A DNA stretch of 64,000 bases. Source: Natronorubrum sediminis. GTDB taxonomy: Archaea; Halobacteriota; Halobacteria; Halobacteriales; Natrialbaceae. A program made the position numbers and the translations under genes. The stretch lies in NCBI RefSeq assembly GCF_900108095.1, contig NZ_FNWL01000002.1:1082691-1146690 (forward strand), in the 5' to 3' direction. This document shows, piece by piece, positions 8,001-18,018 of the stretch. Every line of letters starts with the position of its first letter. The first letter of the stretch is position 1. The notes below the pieces were generated by a model. The model ran no database searches. It was not told the DNA's origin and was given only the letters and a program-made list of their open reading frames with translations.

Positions 8001-9674
8001 ATGGTTACCACTGATCAAGACGGGTTCCCCGCGGGCGTCCAATCGGAGCCGTCATTCCCGCTGGGACGGCGGCCACTCCACGAGTACGTCGCCCATCACG
8101 CCACCGAGACGCCGGAGCGAGTCGCCATCACCTACTACGGCACCGATCTGACCTATCGCGACCTCGAGTCGGCCATCTCGTCGTTCGCGACGTGGCTCGA
8201 CGAGCAAGGATACGAAGCGGGCGAAACGCTCCTCCTGTGTCTGCAGAACTGCCCGCAATACGTGATCGCCTACTACGGGGCACAACGACTCGGAATGCGG
8301 GTAAGCCCGTGCAGCCCGATGGCCAAAGAACACCGACTCTCCTACCAACTCGAGGACGGCGACGCCAGAATCGCCGTCGCGGGCGACACCCACGCCTCGC
8401 TGTTTGAGGGCGTTCGGGAGGAAACGCCCCTCGAGCAGGTCGTCTACACGCGTTTCGAGACGTTTCTCCCAGACGAGCCGGTGCCGGAGATCCATCCCGA
8501 GATGACCGACGCGGTCGCGATGGACCGACAGCCTCCCGCTGACGACATCTTCTACTTCGACTCGGTGCTGGAGGAGACCCCTGCCGATCCGCCGACAGTC
8601 GACGTGGCGATGGACGACATCTGCCTGCTGCAGTACACGTCCGGGACGACGGGGCTGCCGAAGGGCTGCATGCACAGCTACGAGAACGTGCTCTTCGCTG
8701 CCGCCACCTCCTCGGCGCTGACCGACCGAGACGGCGGGACGCGCCACCTCGCCGTGATGCCCGTCTTCCACGTCGCCGGCAAGCTCAACGCCGTCGACTC
8801 GCCGATGATTCAGGGCGGGACGTCCATCCTCCTGACGCGCTACGAAGCCGAGGCCTACCTCGACGCGCTCGAGGCGCACGATCCGGATAACGGCTGGATC
8901 ACCACCCCGATGGTCCGCGAGCTATTGGAAACGTTGGGGGCCGAAGACGACAACCGAGAGATCGACTCGCTCGAGTCGATGCCGGTGACGAGTTTTGGCC
9001 AGTCGCTGACGGACGACCTCTGTGCGCGCTGGGCCGACGCCACCGGCGCGGAGATGTACGAGGCGGCCTACGGACTGACCGAAACGCACACGCGAGACAC
9101 GTTCACCAATGAACTCGGCCTCGTCGAAGAGGGGTTCGTCGGCAAACCCGTCTACGAGACCGATATCGTGATCCGCGATTGGGAGACCCACGAGGAACTC
9201 CCTCAGGGAGAGACCGGCGAGATCACGGTGAAGACGCCCTCGCTGTTCGAGGGCTACCTGAACAAGCCCGAGGAGACCGAGGCGGCGATGCACGAGGATT
9301 ACGTGCTCACGGGTGATATCGGCCGGTTCACCGAGGACGGCCACCTCTACTTCCTCGGGCGACAAAAGTACATGATCAAGTCGAGTGGCTATTCAATCGC
9401 TCCAGCCGAGGTCGAGGAGGTGCTGAAGACCCATCCCGGAATCGAGAACGCCGCCGTCGGCGGCCGCAACCACGAGACGAAGGGGTCGGAGGTCGTCGCG
9501 GGGGTGGTCGTCTCCGACGAGTCGTTGAGCGCACAAACAATCGTCGAGTGGGCCGAAGACCACCTCGCAGCGTACAAGCGACCGCGGGACGTCGTCGTCC
9601 TCGAGGAGTTGCCCGTCACGAATCTCGGAAAGCTGGATCGGGAAGGACTCGCCGACGTGCTCTCAGAAGAATAA
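8001..9674 (+). CDS. AMP-binding acyl-CoA synthetase-like enzyme
   Basis: The 557-residue protein is an ANL-superfamily adenylate-forming enzyme. It has the phosphate loop YTSGTTGLPKG (212-222), the YGLTET motif (357-362), TGD (437-439), the hinge region near GRQKYMIKSSG (453-463) and the C-terminal catalytic lysine in NLGKLDRE (K544). Enzymes of this type activate a fatty or aromatic acid with ATP and then form the CoA thioester in the cytoplasm. The exact acid cannot be told from sequence. The start at 8001 gives a short, acidic N-terminus. The gene seems monocistronic. Confidence 0.9.
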   Translation: MVTTDQDGFPAGVQSEPSFPLGRRPLHEYVAHHATETPERVAITYYGTDLTYRDLESAISSFATWLDEQGYEAGETLLLCLQNCPQYVIAYYGAQRLGMRVSPCSPMAKEHRLSYQLEDGDARIAVAGDTHASLFEGVREETPLEQVVYTRFETFLPDEPVPEIHPEMTDAVAMDRQPPADDIFYFDSVLEETPADPPTVDVAMDDICLLQYTSGTTGLPKGCMHSYENVLFAAATSSALTDRDGGTRHLAVMPVFHVAGKLNAVDSPMIQGGTSILLTRYEAEAYLDALEAHDPDNGWITTPMVRELLETLGAEDDNREIDSLESMPVTSFGQSLTDDLCARWADATGAEMYEAAYGLTETHTRDTFTNELGLVEEGFVGKPVYETDIVIRDWETHEELPQGETGEITVKTPSLFEGYLNKPEETEAAMHEDYVLTGDIGRFTEDGHLYFLGRQKYMIKSSGYSIAPAEVEEVLKTHPGIENAAVGGRNHETKGSEVVAGVVVSDESLSAQTIVEWAEDHLAAYKRPRDVVVLEELPVTNLGKLDREGLADVLSEE

Positions 9675-9702
9675 CCAGCAATCAGCGGTGGAGAGACAGC
9701 CC

Positions 9703-10551
9703 TTAGGAGACGTCGACGTACCCGGCGAACGTCGCGGCCGCAAACGCGAGCAACACCAGCGCGAAGAGAACGTTCTTCGCGATTTCCATCCGGAGGCGAC
9801 CGACGAGGTCGCCGACCGAACCGTTTGCGAGGACGAGTGACGCGCTCGAGCCCTCGGTGAGCGTCAGGCCGTTCTCGCCCATCTCGAGTTCGCCGTGTGC
9901 GATCACCTGATCGCCGTCGTCGATCCGACTAACCTGAAATCTCGAGCGTTCGCCGGTGCTGAGGGGGCCAACGTTGATATCGACCGGTAAGTCCGGCCCG
10001 ATGTCCCGCGGATCGTCGATTCGCGTGTCGATATCTGGCTCGCCGAGGTGGAGTCCGGCCGAATCCCACGGGTCGGCCGTTCCGAAGGTGGCACCGCCGG
10101 GCATGAGTTCCTTCGTCGCGTCCGGATCGAGTGCTACCGTTCCCGCCTCGGATTCGATCTCGAGGTCGCCGACCTCGAGGCCGCCGCGTTCAGTCGACCA
10201 CTTGTAGCGTCGCCCTCGACGACCGGAGCCTGAACTCGAGGTCCCCCGTCGCTTGCGTTTTCGCCGGCGAATGCGCCAGGCGACCACGCCGGCGTCGGCG
10301 TCGGCTGTACCGTCAGTGCCGTCAACGTCGTCAGTGCGTGCTGCATCGCCTCTCGGGTCCGGAGTCGGTGCCGATTCGCTGACTCGGGCCCGCCCGGTGA
10401 GCGTCACCGTCTCGCCGGGTTGCATCGTCGGCGTCGCATCGGGATCGACGCTCGAGATCGTCCGATACTGACTGACGTACGTCCAGGTGTTCCACAGGAA
10501 AAACAGGGCGACAGCTGCCAACACGCCGCCGAATGCGGTTGTGAGGACCAT
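9703..10551 (-). CDS. membrane protein with GIDE/BAM-like domain (tentative)
   Basis: The 282-residue protein has a transmembrane helix at each end (about 5-24 and 258-280) enclosing a soluble domain. A variable Asp/Gly- and Arg-rich insert interrupts this domain. The pattern of TVTLTGRARV early and YKWSTERGG, then GTVALDP later resembles the beside-a-membrane domain of GIDE/MUL1-type proteins, which in eukaryotes are linked to a RING finger. There is no RING finger here. Homologues of this domain without a ligase do occur in prokaryotes, so the role is unknown. Confidence 0.6.
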   Translation of the reverse strand: MVLTTAFGGVLAAVALFFLWNTWTYVSQYRTISSVDPDATPTMQPGETVTLTGRARVSESAPTPDPRGDAARTDDVDGTDGTADADAGVVAWRIRRRKRKRRGTSSSGSGRRGRRYKWSTERGGLEVGDLEIESEAGTVALDPDATKELMPGGATFGTADPWDSAGLHLGEPDIDTRIDDPRDIGPDLPVDINVGPLSTGERSRFQVSRIDDGDQVIAHGELEMGENGLTLTEGSSASLVLANGSVGDLVGRLRMEIAKNVLFALVLLAFAAATFAGYVDVS

Positions 10552-10635
10552 CGTTTGCAGTGGTATTATCGATACACTATAAGTTACCCGAATGTAGTAA
10601 GTGACCTGTCACGTTCGTACGACGGTCGCGAGTGG

Positions 10636-11412
10636 CTACTCGAGTGACTGATCACGCCAGGTCGTCCAGTCGTAGAGTCGCTCGAGTTCGCCGCCTTGCT
10701 GGCGGATCGCGACGGCGGTGGTGAACAGGAACGCGCCGACGAGCGTCGTGCCAACGATCCAGGTGGCGTCGGCGAGCGCCCCGTAGCTCGAGAGGTAGCC
10801 AGTCACCAGGTCGACGACGACGATGGCGACGAGACAGACGATCGCCGGAAGGAGGTGGCGCGTCAACGCCGCGAGCGTCGTCCCCTCGTGGACGCGAACG
10901 GTCTGGACGCCGTAGTGAATCGCCCACGCCGACGCAAGTACCCAGCCGACGGCGACGACGGGTCTCGTCCACGCACTCTCGAGTAAGAACGTGCCCCACC
11001 AGGCGACGACGAAGAGAGCGATCACGGCGACGTCAGCCCAGCCGGGAAGGAGTTGCGAACGCTCGTCTCGGGCCCGTTCGGCGTGGTACATCGCCCGGAT
11101 TGCCAGCGTGAGAAAGAGGATACAAAACAGGATGGCTCCGTCGCCGAACAGCGGAATCCACGCCGACTCGAGGAAGACGCTCCCGATGCTGGCTCCAGCG
11201 TAGACGACTGCTGCGCCGAGGCCGATCGACAGGTACCACTGTGCACCGCTGACGTCCGCTGCGAGAACGTCTCGAACGTAGATAGACGTGTAGTACAACA
11301 AGACGAGCGCGCCGAATGCGATCGCGAGCGACGCGAACAGGTGGCCGAACGCAACCGTCGTCTCCGGATCGTTCGCGTCGAACGTAGTCGACGTCGCGAG
11401 CAGCGACAACAT
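10636..11412 (-). CDS. polytopic membrane protein, about seven helices, unknown
   Basis: The 258-residue protein has about seven hydrophobic helices spread over its length, ending in a short polar tail (LYDWTTWRDQSLE). I do not recognise the family. Charged residues are concentrated in the loops and there are no obvious retinal, haem or metal ligands. It is divergent from the aminotransferase gene, whose start lies 150 bp away, and tandem with the GIDE-like gene, about 85 bp upstream of it. Confidence 0.75.
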   Translation of the reverse strand: MLSLLATSTTFDANDPETTVAFGHLFASLAIAFGALVLLYYTSIYVRDVLAADVSGAQWYLSIGLGAAVVYAGASIGSVFLESAWIPLFGDGAILFCILFLTLAIRAMYHAERARDERSQLLPGWADVAVIALFVVAWWGTFLLESAWTRPVVAVGWVLASAWAIHYGVQTVRVHEGTTLAALTRHLLPAIVCLVAIVVVDLVTGYLSSYGALADATWIVGTTLVGAFLFTTAVAIRQQGGELERLYDWTTWRDQSLE

Positions 11413-11566
11413 TAGTTACGTGTTGGTTCGGCCGTCGATAAAACCCTATCCCCAGTTACCGTTCGCCGGGAAGACCGCGACGGGTGACTGGTCGGGCACG
11501 GGAAGAGTCGGACGCGGGAACAGTCGGGCACAGGGATCTAACGTGTGGCACTCGAAGGTGTTCTCG

Positions 11567-12685
11567 ATGGAACCACTGGACCTTCGCGAGACGATTCCTG
11601 CCCTCGAGTCGGGGACGTACCTCAACTGGGGTGCCGGCGGGCCGAGTCCCACTCGCGTCGTCGATGCCGTCGAATCGAGTCTCGAGCATCACGAGTACGA
11701 GGCCCCGACGCGCGAGGGGATGTATCCCGCTGCGTTCGACGCCTACGACGACGCCCGAAACGCGGTTGCCGACCTCCTCGGTGCCACTGTCAAGGAGATC
11801 GCCCTCACACAGAGCACGACGGATGGCATCAATCGCGTCGCGGGTGCACTCGAGTGGGACGACACTGACGTCGTCGTCCGAACCGACCTCGAACACTCCT
11901 CGGGCATCCTGCCGTGGCAACGACTCGAGCGCACGCGAGGTGTCGAGGTCCGCGAACTCGAGACCGAAAACGGCCGGCTGGATCTCGGGGACGTGAAATC
12001 GGCGGCGAGCGACGCGACGCTCTTGTGCGTGAGTTCGCTCACCTGGACCCACGGCACCCGATTGCCGATCGAATCGATCGTCGACGTGGCACACGACGCC
12101 GGCGCGCTCGTCCTCGTCGACGCCGTGCAGGCACCCGGACAGGTCCCAGTCGACGTCCACCAGTGGGGTGCAGATTTCGTCGTCGCCGCGGGCCACAAGT
12201 GGCTCCTAGGCCCCTTCGGAGGCGGATTTCTCTTCGTGCGCGGAGGACTCGAGCGAGAACGGTCGCTTCGGCCGGCAGCCATCGGCTACCGAAGCGTCGC
12301 CGAGGAAAACGCCGTCGACTACGAGTACGCACCGGGGGCGAAACGCTTCGAGGTCGGAACGGCGAGTCCAGCACCGTACGCAGGGCTAAGCGAGGCGATC
12401 GACTGTTTCGATGAAATCGGCATCCGGACGATCGAACGGCGAATCGAAGCGCTCACCGATCGGCTCAAAGACGGGCTTCGCGACGACCGACTGGTGAGTC
12501 CGCGCGAATTCGAATCCGGCCTCGTAACGATTTCCGTCGACGACGCGGAAGCGACCGTCGAGCGTCTCGCCGATTCGGGAGTCGTCGTTCGAATGCTTCC
12601 CAATCTCGAGGCCGTTCGGGCGTCGGTCCACGCGTACAACACGAACGCGGAGATAGACGCGTTGCTCGAGGCGCTGAGCGAGTAA
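11567..12685 (+). CDS. class V aminotransferase, cysteine desulfurase-like PLP enzyme
   Basis: The 372-residue protein has the fold-type I PLP signature: substrate-side TQSTTDGINR, the cofactor-contacting D185 and Q188 in VDAVQAPGQ, and the Schiff-base lysine K211 in AAGHKWLLGP. Related enzymes include cysteine desulfurases, isopenicillin-N epimerases and kynureninase-type enzymes. No catalytic-loop cysteine typical of a desulfurase is evident, so a different amino substrate is likely. The ATG at 11567 is preferred over a longer frame because the upstream part has no family similarity. Confidence 0.85.
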   Translation: MEPLDLRETIPALESGTYLNWGAGGPSPTRVVDAVESSLEHHEYEAPTREGMYPAAFDAYDDARNAVADLLGATVKEIALTQSTTDGINRVAGALEWDDTDVVVRTDLEHSSGILPWQRLERTRGVEVRELETENGRLDLGDVKSAASDATLLCVSSLTWTHGTRLPIESIVDVAHDAGALVLVDAVQAPGQVPVDVHQWGADFVVAAGHKWLLGPFGGGFLFVRGGLERERSLRPAAIGYRSVAEENAVDYEYAPGAKRFEVGTASPAPYAGLSEAIDCFDEIGIRTIERRIEALTDRLKDGLRDDRLVSPREFESGLVTISVDDAEATVERLADSGVVVRMLPNLEAVRASVHAYNTNAEIDALLEALSE

Positions 12686-12697
12686 TTGGCCAGTCGA

Positions 12698-13201
12698 TCA
12701 GGAACTCTCAGAGGACTCGTCGCTGGCCGCTGCCGCGGCTTCGACGAGCGTCTCGCGACTCTCGAAGTACGCCGGCGCGTCGTGGTCGGCTTCGAAGTGG
12801 ATCACGCGCTCTAACGCGGTTCCGCCGTCGTCGAACTCAGATTGGAGTTCCTCGGCGAGGTCGGTATAGTTCGCGGCGAGGTCCTGAAAGGCCTGCATTC
12901 GCGCCTGTTTCGCTTCCACGAGTAGTTGCTTCTCCTCGACGTCGCGCTCGAGTTCCTCGAGTTCTTCGAGGTCGAGGTCACCGGGACCGGCGGGTGTCGA
13001 TGGGCCGTCGACGCCCTCCACGCCGGTCGCGTGGTCCTCGAGTCGCGTGCGGAGTTCGGCCATCTCCTCGTCGATTTCGGTGAGCAACTCGTCCGCTTCC
13101 TCGCGCATCGTCTCGACGCGTCCCGAGAGCAAGCCGGCCTGCGTGTGACAGTACTCGACGAGTTCCTCGATAGCGACTGTCTGGCCGGAATCGTCGCTCA
13201 T
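12698..13201 (-). CDS. coiled-coil protein of unknown function
   Basis: The 167-residue acidic protein consists mainly of Glu/Leu-rich heptads (about 20-55 and 75-130) broken by a Pro/Gly segment near GVDGPSTPAGPG. This predicts a helical hairpin of two coiled coils. No enzymatic motif or membrane segment is seen. It converges with the aminotransferase gene, 12 bp between stops. The ATG at 13201 is chosen since the upstream in-frame sequence is basic and Cys-rich. I do not recognise the family. Confidence 0.75.
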   Translation of the reverse strand: MSDDSGQTVAIEELVEYCHTQAGLLSGRVETMREEADELLTEIDEEMAELRTRLEDHATGVEGVDGPSTPAGPGDLDLEELEELERDVEEKQLLVEAKQARMQAFQDLAANYTDLAEELQSEFDDGGTALERVIHFEADHDAPAYFESRETLVEAAAAASDESSESS

Positions 13202-13396
13202 ACCGTCCCGTTCGGGCTTCCGACCGAAGACACTTTGGTCTGGACGGCAGACGCCGAATAGAGTCGGCAGACGCCGGAATGCGACGAATTGGGCGACTGT
13301 GTTGGCCCGACAGCGGTGCGAATCGGCGCGTCTTCGGGTGTCGAATGCGACGACCGTCACCGGGCGATTCATTAGTCAGAAAACACGATAGAACGT

Positions 13397-14047
13397 ATGG
13401 TCCGGCGCTCTCTCCCTGCGGTCGTCCTCACCCTCCTAGCGCTCGTTCCCTCGAGCGCCGCCGCACAGAACGGTGCGACTGCACCCCGAACGCTCGCGGA
13501 AATCCTCGTCGTGATGGGGGTCTACGCCGTCATCACGTTCGGTGTCGGATTGCTCTTACTGGCCGTCTCGCAGTCGTACGTCCGCGGCGTCGGGACGCAC
13601 ATGAGGCGACACACGCTCCGGTCGTTTCTCCTCGGCCTCGGCGCGTTCGTCGCCAGTTTCGTGGCCGTTTTCGCCGGCATGTTCCTCATCACCGGAATAA
13701 CGGCACTCGGCGCGCCCGACACGGTCAGCGTCGCCCTCATGCTCGCGCTGGTGTTCGCGTTCTTCGGGTTCTGGCTCCTCATCTTGCTGGCAGACGCTCT
13801 CGCGATTATCGTCGTCGGTGCACTCGTCCTCGGGTGGGTTCGCTCGAGTCCGGACCCGAACCTGTGGCTCGGACTTGTCGTCGGTATCCTCGTCGTGCAC
13901 CTCGTCTACTTGATCCCGCTGGTCAACATCCTCGTCATCCTCGTCCTCCCGACTATCGGCATCGGCGCGATGATCGATTCGTGGCTGCGCACTCGAGACG
14001 AACCGTCGGCCGAGTCGGAATCACAGGGGTCTGTGACGGGCGACTAA
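13397..14047 (+). CDS. multi-pass membrane protein with signal-like N-terminus
   Basis: The 216-residue protein begins with a Sec-type signal or signal anchor (MVRRSLPAVVLTLLALVPSS, then AAAQ). Four to five further helices follow, with an acidic cytoplasmic or external tail at the C-terminus. The region around GALVLGWVRSSPDPNLWLG separates the last helices. There is no motif I can assign. It is followed by a convergent DUF192 gene. Confidence 0.75.
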   Translation: MVRRSLPAVVLTLLALVPSSAAAQNGATAPRTLAEILVVMGVYAVITFGVGLLLLAVSQSYVRGVGTHMRRHTLRSFLLGLGAFVASFVAVFAGMFLITGITALGAPDTVSVALMLALVFAFFGFWLLILLADALAIIVVGALVLGWVRSSPDPNLWLGLVVGILVVHLVYLIPLVNILVILVLPTIGIGAMIDSWLRTRDEPSAESESQGSVTGD

Positions 14048-14125
14048 CTCGAGGAACGCGAAGAGTGAGGTGACGAGTCATCGGTGTGATCGAAACTCGC
14101 GTCGGAGTATAACTCTCGCCTCGGA

Positions 14126-14740
14126 TCACAGTTCGAAATTGAGAACGTCGCCCTCCTCGACGCCGTTCTCAGCGGTCCACTCGTAGACGACCTCCAGAAC
14201 GTACTGTCCACGGCCGGAGTAGGTCTGTTCGGAGCCGTCCTCCTCAGACTCGGGTTCCGGTGCGTGGGAGAGACTGGTGATGACGCCCTCGTCGTCGGCG
14301 AACACAATGTCGATTCCGAACGACATTTCCGGCATGCCAAACGTCCGGTCTTCGACTGATTCGTAGACGAACAACATCCCCCGGTCTTCGGAGAGCGTTT
14401 CGGTGTCGCTCAGCCCGAGTTCTTGCAGGTCCGGCGTATCCGCAATAGCTGCCGTTACCTCACCCAGTTCGTCCCCATCGGCGGTCGTCACGAGCACGTC
14501 GGTCGACTCGTACTCCGAGTGGACTTCCGTCGTCTCGTCGTCGTTCGAACCCACATCTTCCGTCTCATCGTCGTTCGAATCCGGGTTATCCGTCGGATCA
14601 TCATCATTGTCGCCGCTGTTATCGTCGTCGTTGTCGTCGTTGCCGCCGGTACATCCTGCGAGTCCGACGGACCCGAACGTCGCGACGAGTCCCGTAAGCA
14701 GCGTTCGTCGGTCCGCAGTTGCCGAGCGTCGTGCAGTCAT
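14126..14740 (-). CDS. DUF192 domain lipoprotein
   Basis: The 204-residue protein has a twin-arginine-like region (ARRSATADRRTLL), a lipobox ending LAGC near residue 30, then an Asn/Asp-rich linker of about 45 residues. A C-terminal DUF192 domain follows, recognisable from RGMLFVYES, FGMPEMSFGIDIVFAD and YVLEV. DUF192 proteins are small exported beta-rich proteins of unknown function. The ATG at 14740 is chosen because it puts the signal at the N-terminus. The acidic linker probably lifts the domain off the membrane in high salt. Confidence 0.85.
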   Translation of the reverse strand: MTARRSATADRRTLLTGLVATFGSVGLAGCTGGNDDNDDDNSGDNDDDPTDNPDSNDDETEDVGSNDDETTEVHSEYESTDVLVTTADGDELGEVTAAIADTPDLQELGLSDTETLSEDRGMLFVYESVEDRTFGMPEMSFGIDIVFADDEGVITSLSHAPEPESEEDGSEQTYSGRGQYVLEVVYEWTAENGVEEGDVLNFEL

Positions 14741-14966
14741 TACGAGTCGATACCGACCACGGAGGATTCCATAACTGTTTGTCAGAAACATCGTGACCGT
14801 CATCAGCGGGTCGGTACCGGACCACGGGTTCCGTCCGGCAAAATGTGCTAACACAGTCCACGCTACCGGGCTTCCAGACGCGTTAAGTCCTTCCGGCCAC
14901 TGACTCACGCACAGTGAATCGAGCGTTCCGTCGCGACCCAATTCGATCACCACTCACCACCTACAT

Positions 14967-17930
14967 ATGAGCAAAGACTACATCGAGGTGCGAGGTGCAG
15001 AGGAGCACAACCTCAAAGACCTCGACGTCACGGTTCCCCGCGAGGAGTTCACCGTCGTCACCGGCCTCTCGGGATCGGGGAAATCCTCGCTGGCGTTCGA
15101 AACGATCTACGCCGAAGGACAGCGTCGCTACATCGAGAGTCTCTCGGCGTACGCCCGGAACTTCCTCGGACAGATGGACAAACCGCAGGTCGAGACCGTC
15201 GAAGGACTCTCGCCGGCGATCTCGATCGATCAGAAGAACGCCGCGAACAACCCCCGTTCGACGGTGGGGACCGTCACGGAACTCCACGACTATCTCCGTC
15301 TCCTCTACGCCCGCGTCGGCACCCCCCACTGTCCCGACTGCGGCCGCGAAGTCGGCGAGCAGTCCGCCCAGAACATGGTCGAGCGCATCCTCGAGTTACC
15401 CGAGGGAACGCGAGCGAAACTCGCCGCACCCGTCGTTCGCGACCAGAAGGGTGCCTTCGAGGACCTCTTCGAGGAACTCGTCTCGGAGGGGTACTCCCGC
15501 GTCGAAATCGACGGCGAGGAGTACGACCTTACCCTCGACGACCCCGACCTGGACGAGAACTTCGACCACACCGTCGATGTCGTCGTCGACCGCGTGAAGG
15601 TAGACACCGAGGCCCGTCCGCGGATCATCGACAGCGTCGAAACGGCGCTCGAGGAAGCCGAGGGCGTCCTCAAGGTCATTCTGCCCGACGCACCCGAGGA
15701 GGTCGCGTCCGATCTGGGCGAGGCGGCCCGCCGAACGGGTGCGCTTGGCGACGAGACCGAGGAAGACGACCGGTTCGTCGTCGAGTTCTCGAAGGACCTC
15801 GCGTGTACTCACTGCGGGATCGACGTGCCCGAGATCGAGACGCGTTCGTTCTCCTTCAACTCACCTCACGGTGCCTGTCCGGAGTGTGAGGGACTCGGCG
15901 AGACGAAAGAGATCGACGAAGGACTGGTCATCCAGGACGAATCCAAGTCGCTCAAGCACGTCTTCGAGCCCTGGAGCTACAACCGCTCGTACTACCAGAC
16001 GCGACTCGACGCCGTCGCCGAGCACTTCGACCTCTCGCTGTCGACGCCGTTCGAAGACCTCGAGGAGGATACCCAGCAGGCCTTCCTCTACGGCACCAGC
16101 GACAAGGTGACCTTCGAGCGAAGTACCCGAAACGGCACCCGACGCAAGCAAAAACGCTTCGAGGGCGTCATTCCGAACCTCGAGCGTCGATACCTCGAGA
16201 CCGACTCCGATTCGACCCGCGAGCACATCGAGGACTACATGTCGGCGACGGAGTGTCCGTCCTGTGACGGCACCCGTCTCAAGGCGGCGAGTCGGGCCGT
16301 GTTCATCGACGGGACCGCAATCACCGAGATCAACGGGCTGAGCATCGGCGACGCCTTGGCCCACTTCGAGTCGATGGAAGCCGACCTCACGGAGCGCGAG
16401 AAAGTCATCGCCGAGGAGATTTTGAAGGAGATTCGGGCCCGCCTCGGCTTCATGGTCGAAGTCGGCCTCGAGTACCTCACCCTCGACCGGGAAGCCGCGA
16501 CCCTCTCGGGTGGTGAGAGCCAGCGTATTCGGCTCGCGACGCAGATCGGGTCCGGGCTGGTCGGGGTGCTCTACGTCTTGGACGAGCCCTCGATCGGCCT
16601 CCACCAGCGGGACAACGACCGACTGCTCGATACCTTAGAAGAGCTTCGAGACATCGGAAACACCCTCCTCGTCGTCGAACACGACGAAGAGACGATGCGC
16701 CGTGCGGACAACGTCATCGACATGGGCCCCGGTCCGGGCAAACGCGGCGGCGAGGTCGTCGCCAATGGCTCCGTCGAGGACGTCAAAGACTGTGAGGAGT
16801 CCATCACCGGCGACTACCTCTCCGGCCGCCGGCAGATTCCGGTTCCGGACGAACGCCGCGACCCGGCGGGCGCGCTGACCATCCGCGGCGCTCGCCAGCA
16901 CAACTTAGCCGACCTCGACGTGGACATTCCACTGGGCAACTTTACCGCGATTACAGGCGTCTCTGGCTCCGGCAAATCGACGCTCATGCACGAGGTGTTC
17001 TACAAGGGCCTCGCCCGCCAGATGAACGACAACACGAGCGTCATTCCGGGCGACCACGACGGCCTCGAGGGCCTCGAGGAGATCGAAACCGTCCGACTGA
17101 TCGACCAGTCTCCGATCGGTCGCACACCTCGATCGAATCCGGCCACCTACACCAACGTCTTCGACTACATCCGCGACCTGTTCGCCGAGACGAAACTCGC
17201 GAAACAGCGTGGCTACGAGAAGGGACGCTTCTCGTTCAACGTCAAGGGCGGGCGCTGCGAGGAGTGTGGCGGCCAAGGAACCGTCAAAATCGAGATGAAC
17301 TTCCTCAGCGACGTCTACGTCCCCTGTGAGGAGTGTGACGGCGCGCGCTACAACGACGCGACCCTCGACGTCACCTACAAGGGCAAGACGATCGCCGACG
17401 TGCTCGAGATGGAGGTCGACGAGGCCTACGAGTTCTTCGAGTCGAACTCCCAGATCCGTCGCCGGCTGAAACTCCTGAAGGACGTCGGACTCGACTACAT
17501 GACCCTCGGCCAGCCGTCGACGACGCTTTCCGGTGGTGAGGCCCAGCGGATCAAGCTGGCCGAAGAACTCGGGAAGAAGGACACCGGCGAGACGCTGTAC
17601 TTGCTCGACGAGCCGACGACCGGACTGCACCACGAGGACGAACGAAAACTCATCGAGGTGCTCCACCGGCTGACCGACAACGGCAACACCGTCGTCGTCA
17701 TCGAACACGAACTCGACCTCGTGAAGAACGCCGACCACATCATCGACCTCGGCCCCGAAGGCGGCGAACACGGCGGCGAACTCGTCGCGACGGGAACGCC
17801 GGAAGAAGTCGCCCGACTCGAGGACTCACACACCGGTCGGTACCTGCGCGACCTGCTGCCGAAAATCGACCTCGATGGCCCACGCGGCGAGCGCGTCGAA
17901 CCCGTGACGGCGCCGATGGACGACGACTGA
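14967..17930 (+). CDS. uvrA: excinuclease ABC subunit UvrA
   Basis: The 987-residue protein is a full-length UvrA, the damage-recognition ATPase of nucleotide excision repair that loads UvrB onto DNA. It has two ABC modules. The first Walker A is GLSGSGKS (33-40) and the second, GVSGSGKST, is near residue 664. Zinc-binding CxxC pairs occur near 120 (CPDC), at CTHC with CPEC, and at CEEC with CEEC. Two signature segments (LSGGE) precede Walker B LDEP motifs. Bacterial-type UvrABC was acquired by haloarchaea and is now general there. No uvrB or uvrC lies in the window. Confidence 0.98.
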   Translation: MSKDYIEVRGAEEHNLKDLDVTVPREEFTVVTGLSGSGKSSLAFETIYAEGQRRYIESLSAYARNFLGQMDKPQVETVEGLSPAISIDQKNAANNPRSTVGTVTELHDYLRLLYARVGTPHCPDCGREVGEQSAQNMVERILELPEGTRAKLAAPVVRDQKGAFEDLFEELVSEGYSRVEIDGEEYDLTLDDPDLDENFDHTVDVVVDRVKVDTEARPRIIDSVETALEEAEGVLKVILPDAPEEVASDLGEAARRTGALGDETEEDDRFVVEFSKDLACTHCGIDVPEIETRSFSFNSPHGACPECEGLGETKEIDEGLVIQDESKSLKHVFEPWSYNRSYYQTRLDAVAEHFDLSLSTPFEDLEEDTQQAFLYGTSDKVTFERSTRNGTRRKQKRFEGVIPNLERRYLETDSDSTREHIEDYMSATECPSCDGTRLKAASRAVFIDGTAITEINGLSIGDALAHFESMEADLTEREKVIAEEILKEIRARLGFMVEVGLEYLTLDREAATLSGGESQRIRLATQIGSGLVGVLYVLDEPSIGLHQRDNDRLLDTLEELRDIGNTLLVVEHDEETMRRADNVIDMGPGPGKRGGEVVANGSVEDVKDCEESITGDYLSGRRQIPVPDERRDPAGALTIRGARQHNLADLDVDIPLGNFTAITGVSGSGKSTLMHEVFYKGLARQMNDNTSVIPGDHDGLEGLEEIETVRLIDQSPIGRTPRSNPATYTNVFDYIRDLFAETKLAKQRGYEKGRFSFNVKGGRCEECGGQGTVKIEMNFLSDVYVPCEECDGARYNDATLDVTYKGKTIADVLEMEVDEAYEFFESNSQIRRRLKLLKDVGLDYMTLGQPSTTLSGGEAQRIKLAEELGKKDTGETLYLLDEPTTGLHHEDERKLIEVLHRLTDNGNTVVVIEHELDLVKNADHIIDLGPEGGEHGGELVATGTPEEVARLEDSHTGRYLRDLLPKIDLDGPRGERVEPVTAPMDDD

Positions 17931-18018
17931 GACAATCGGATCACCTGTTTTTGTCGAATACCCGAGGTCTCGAGACGATCCGAACGGTTAACCAAACCGA
18001 CCGACGAACTGTCGGGAA

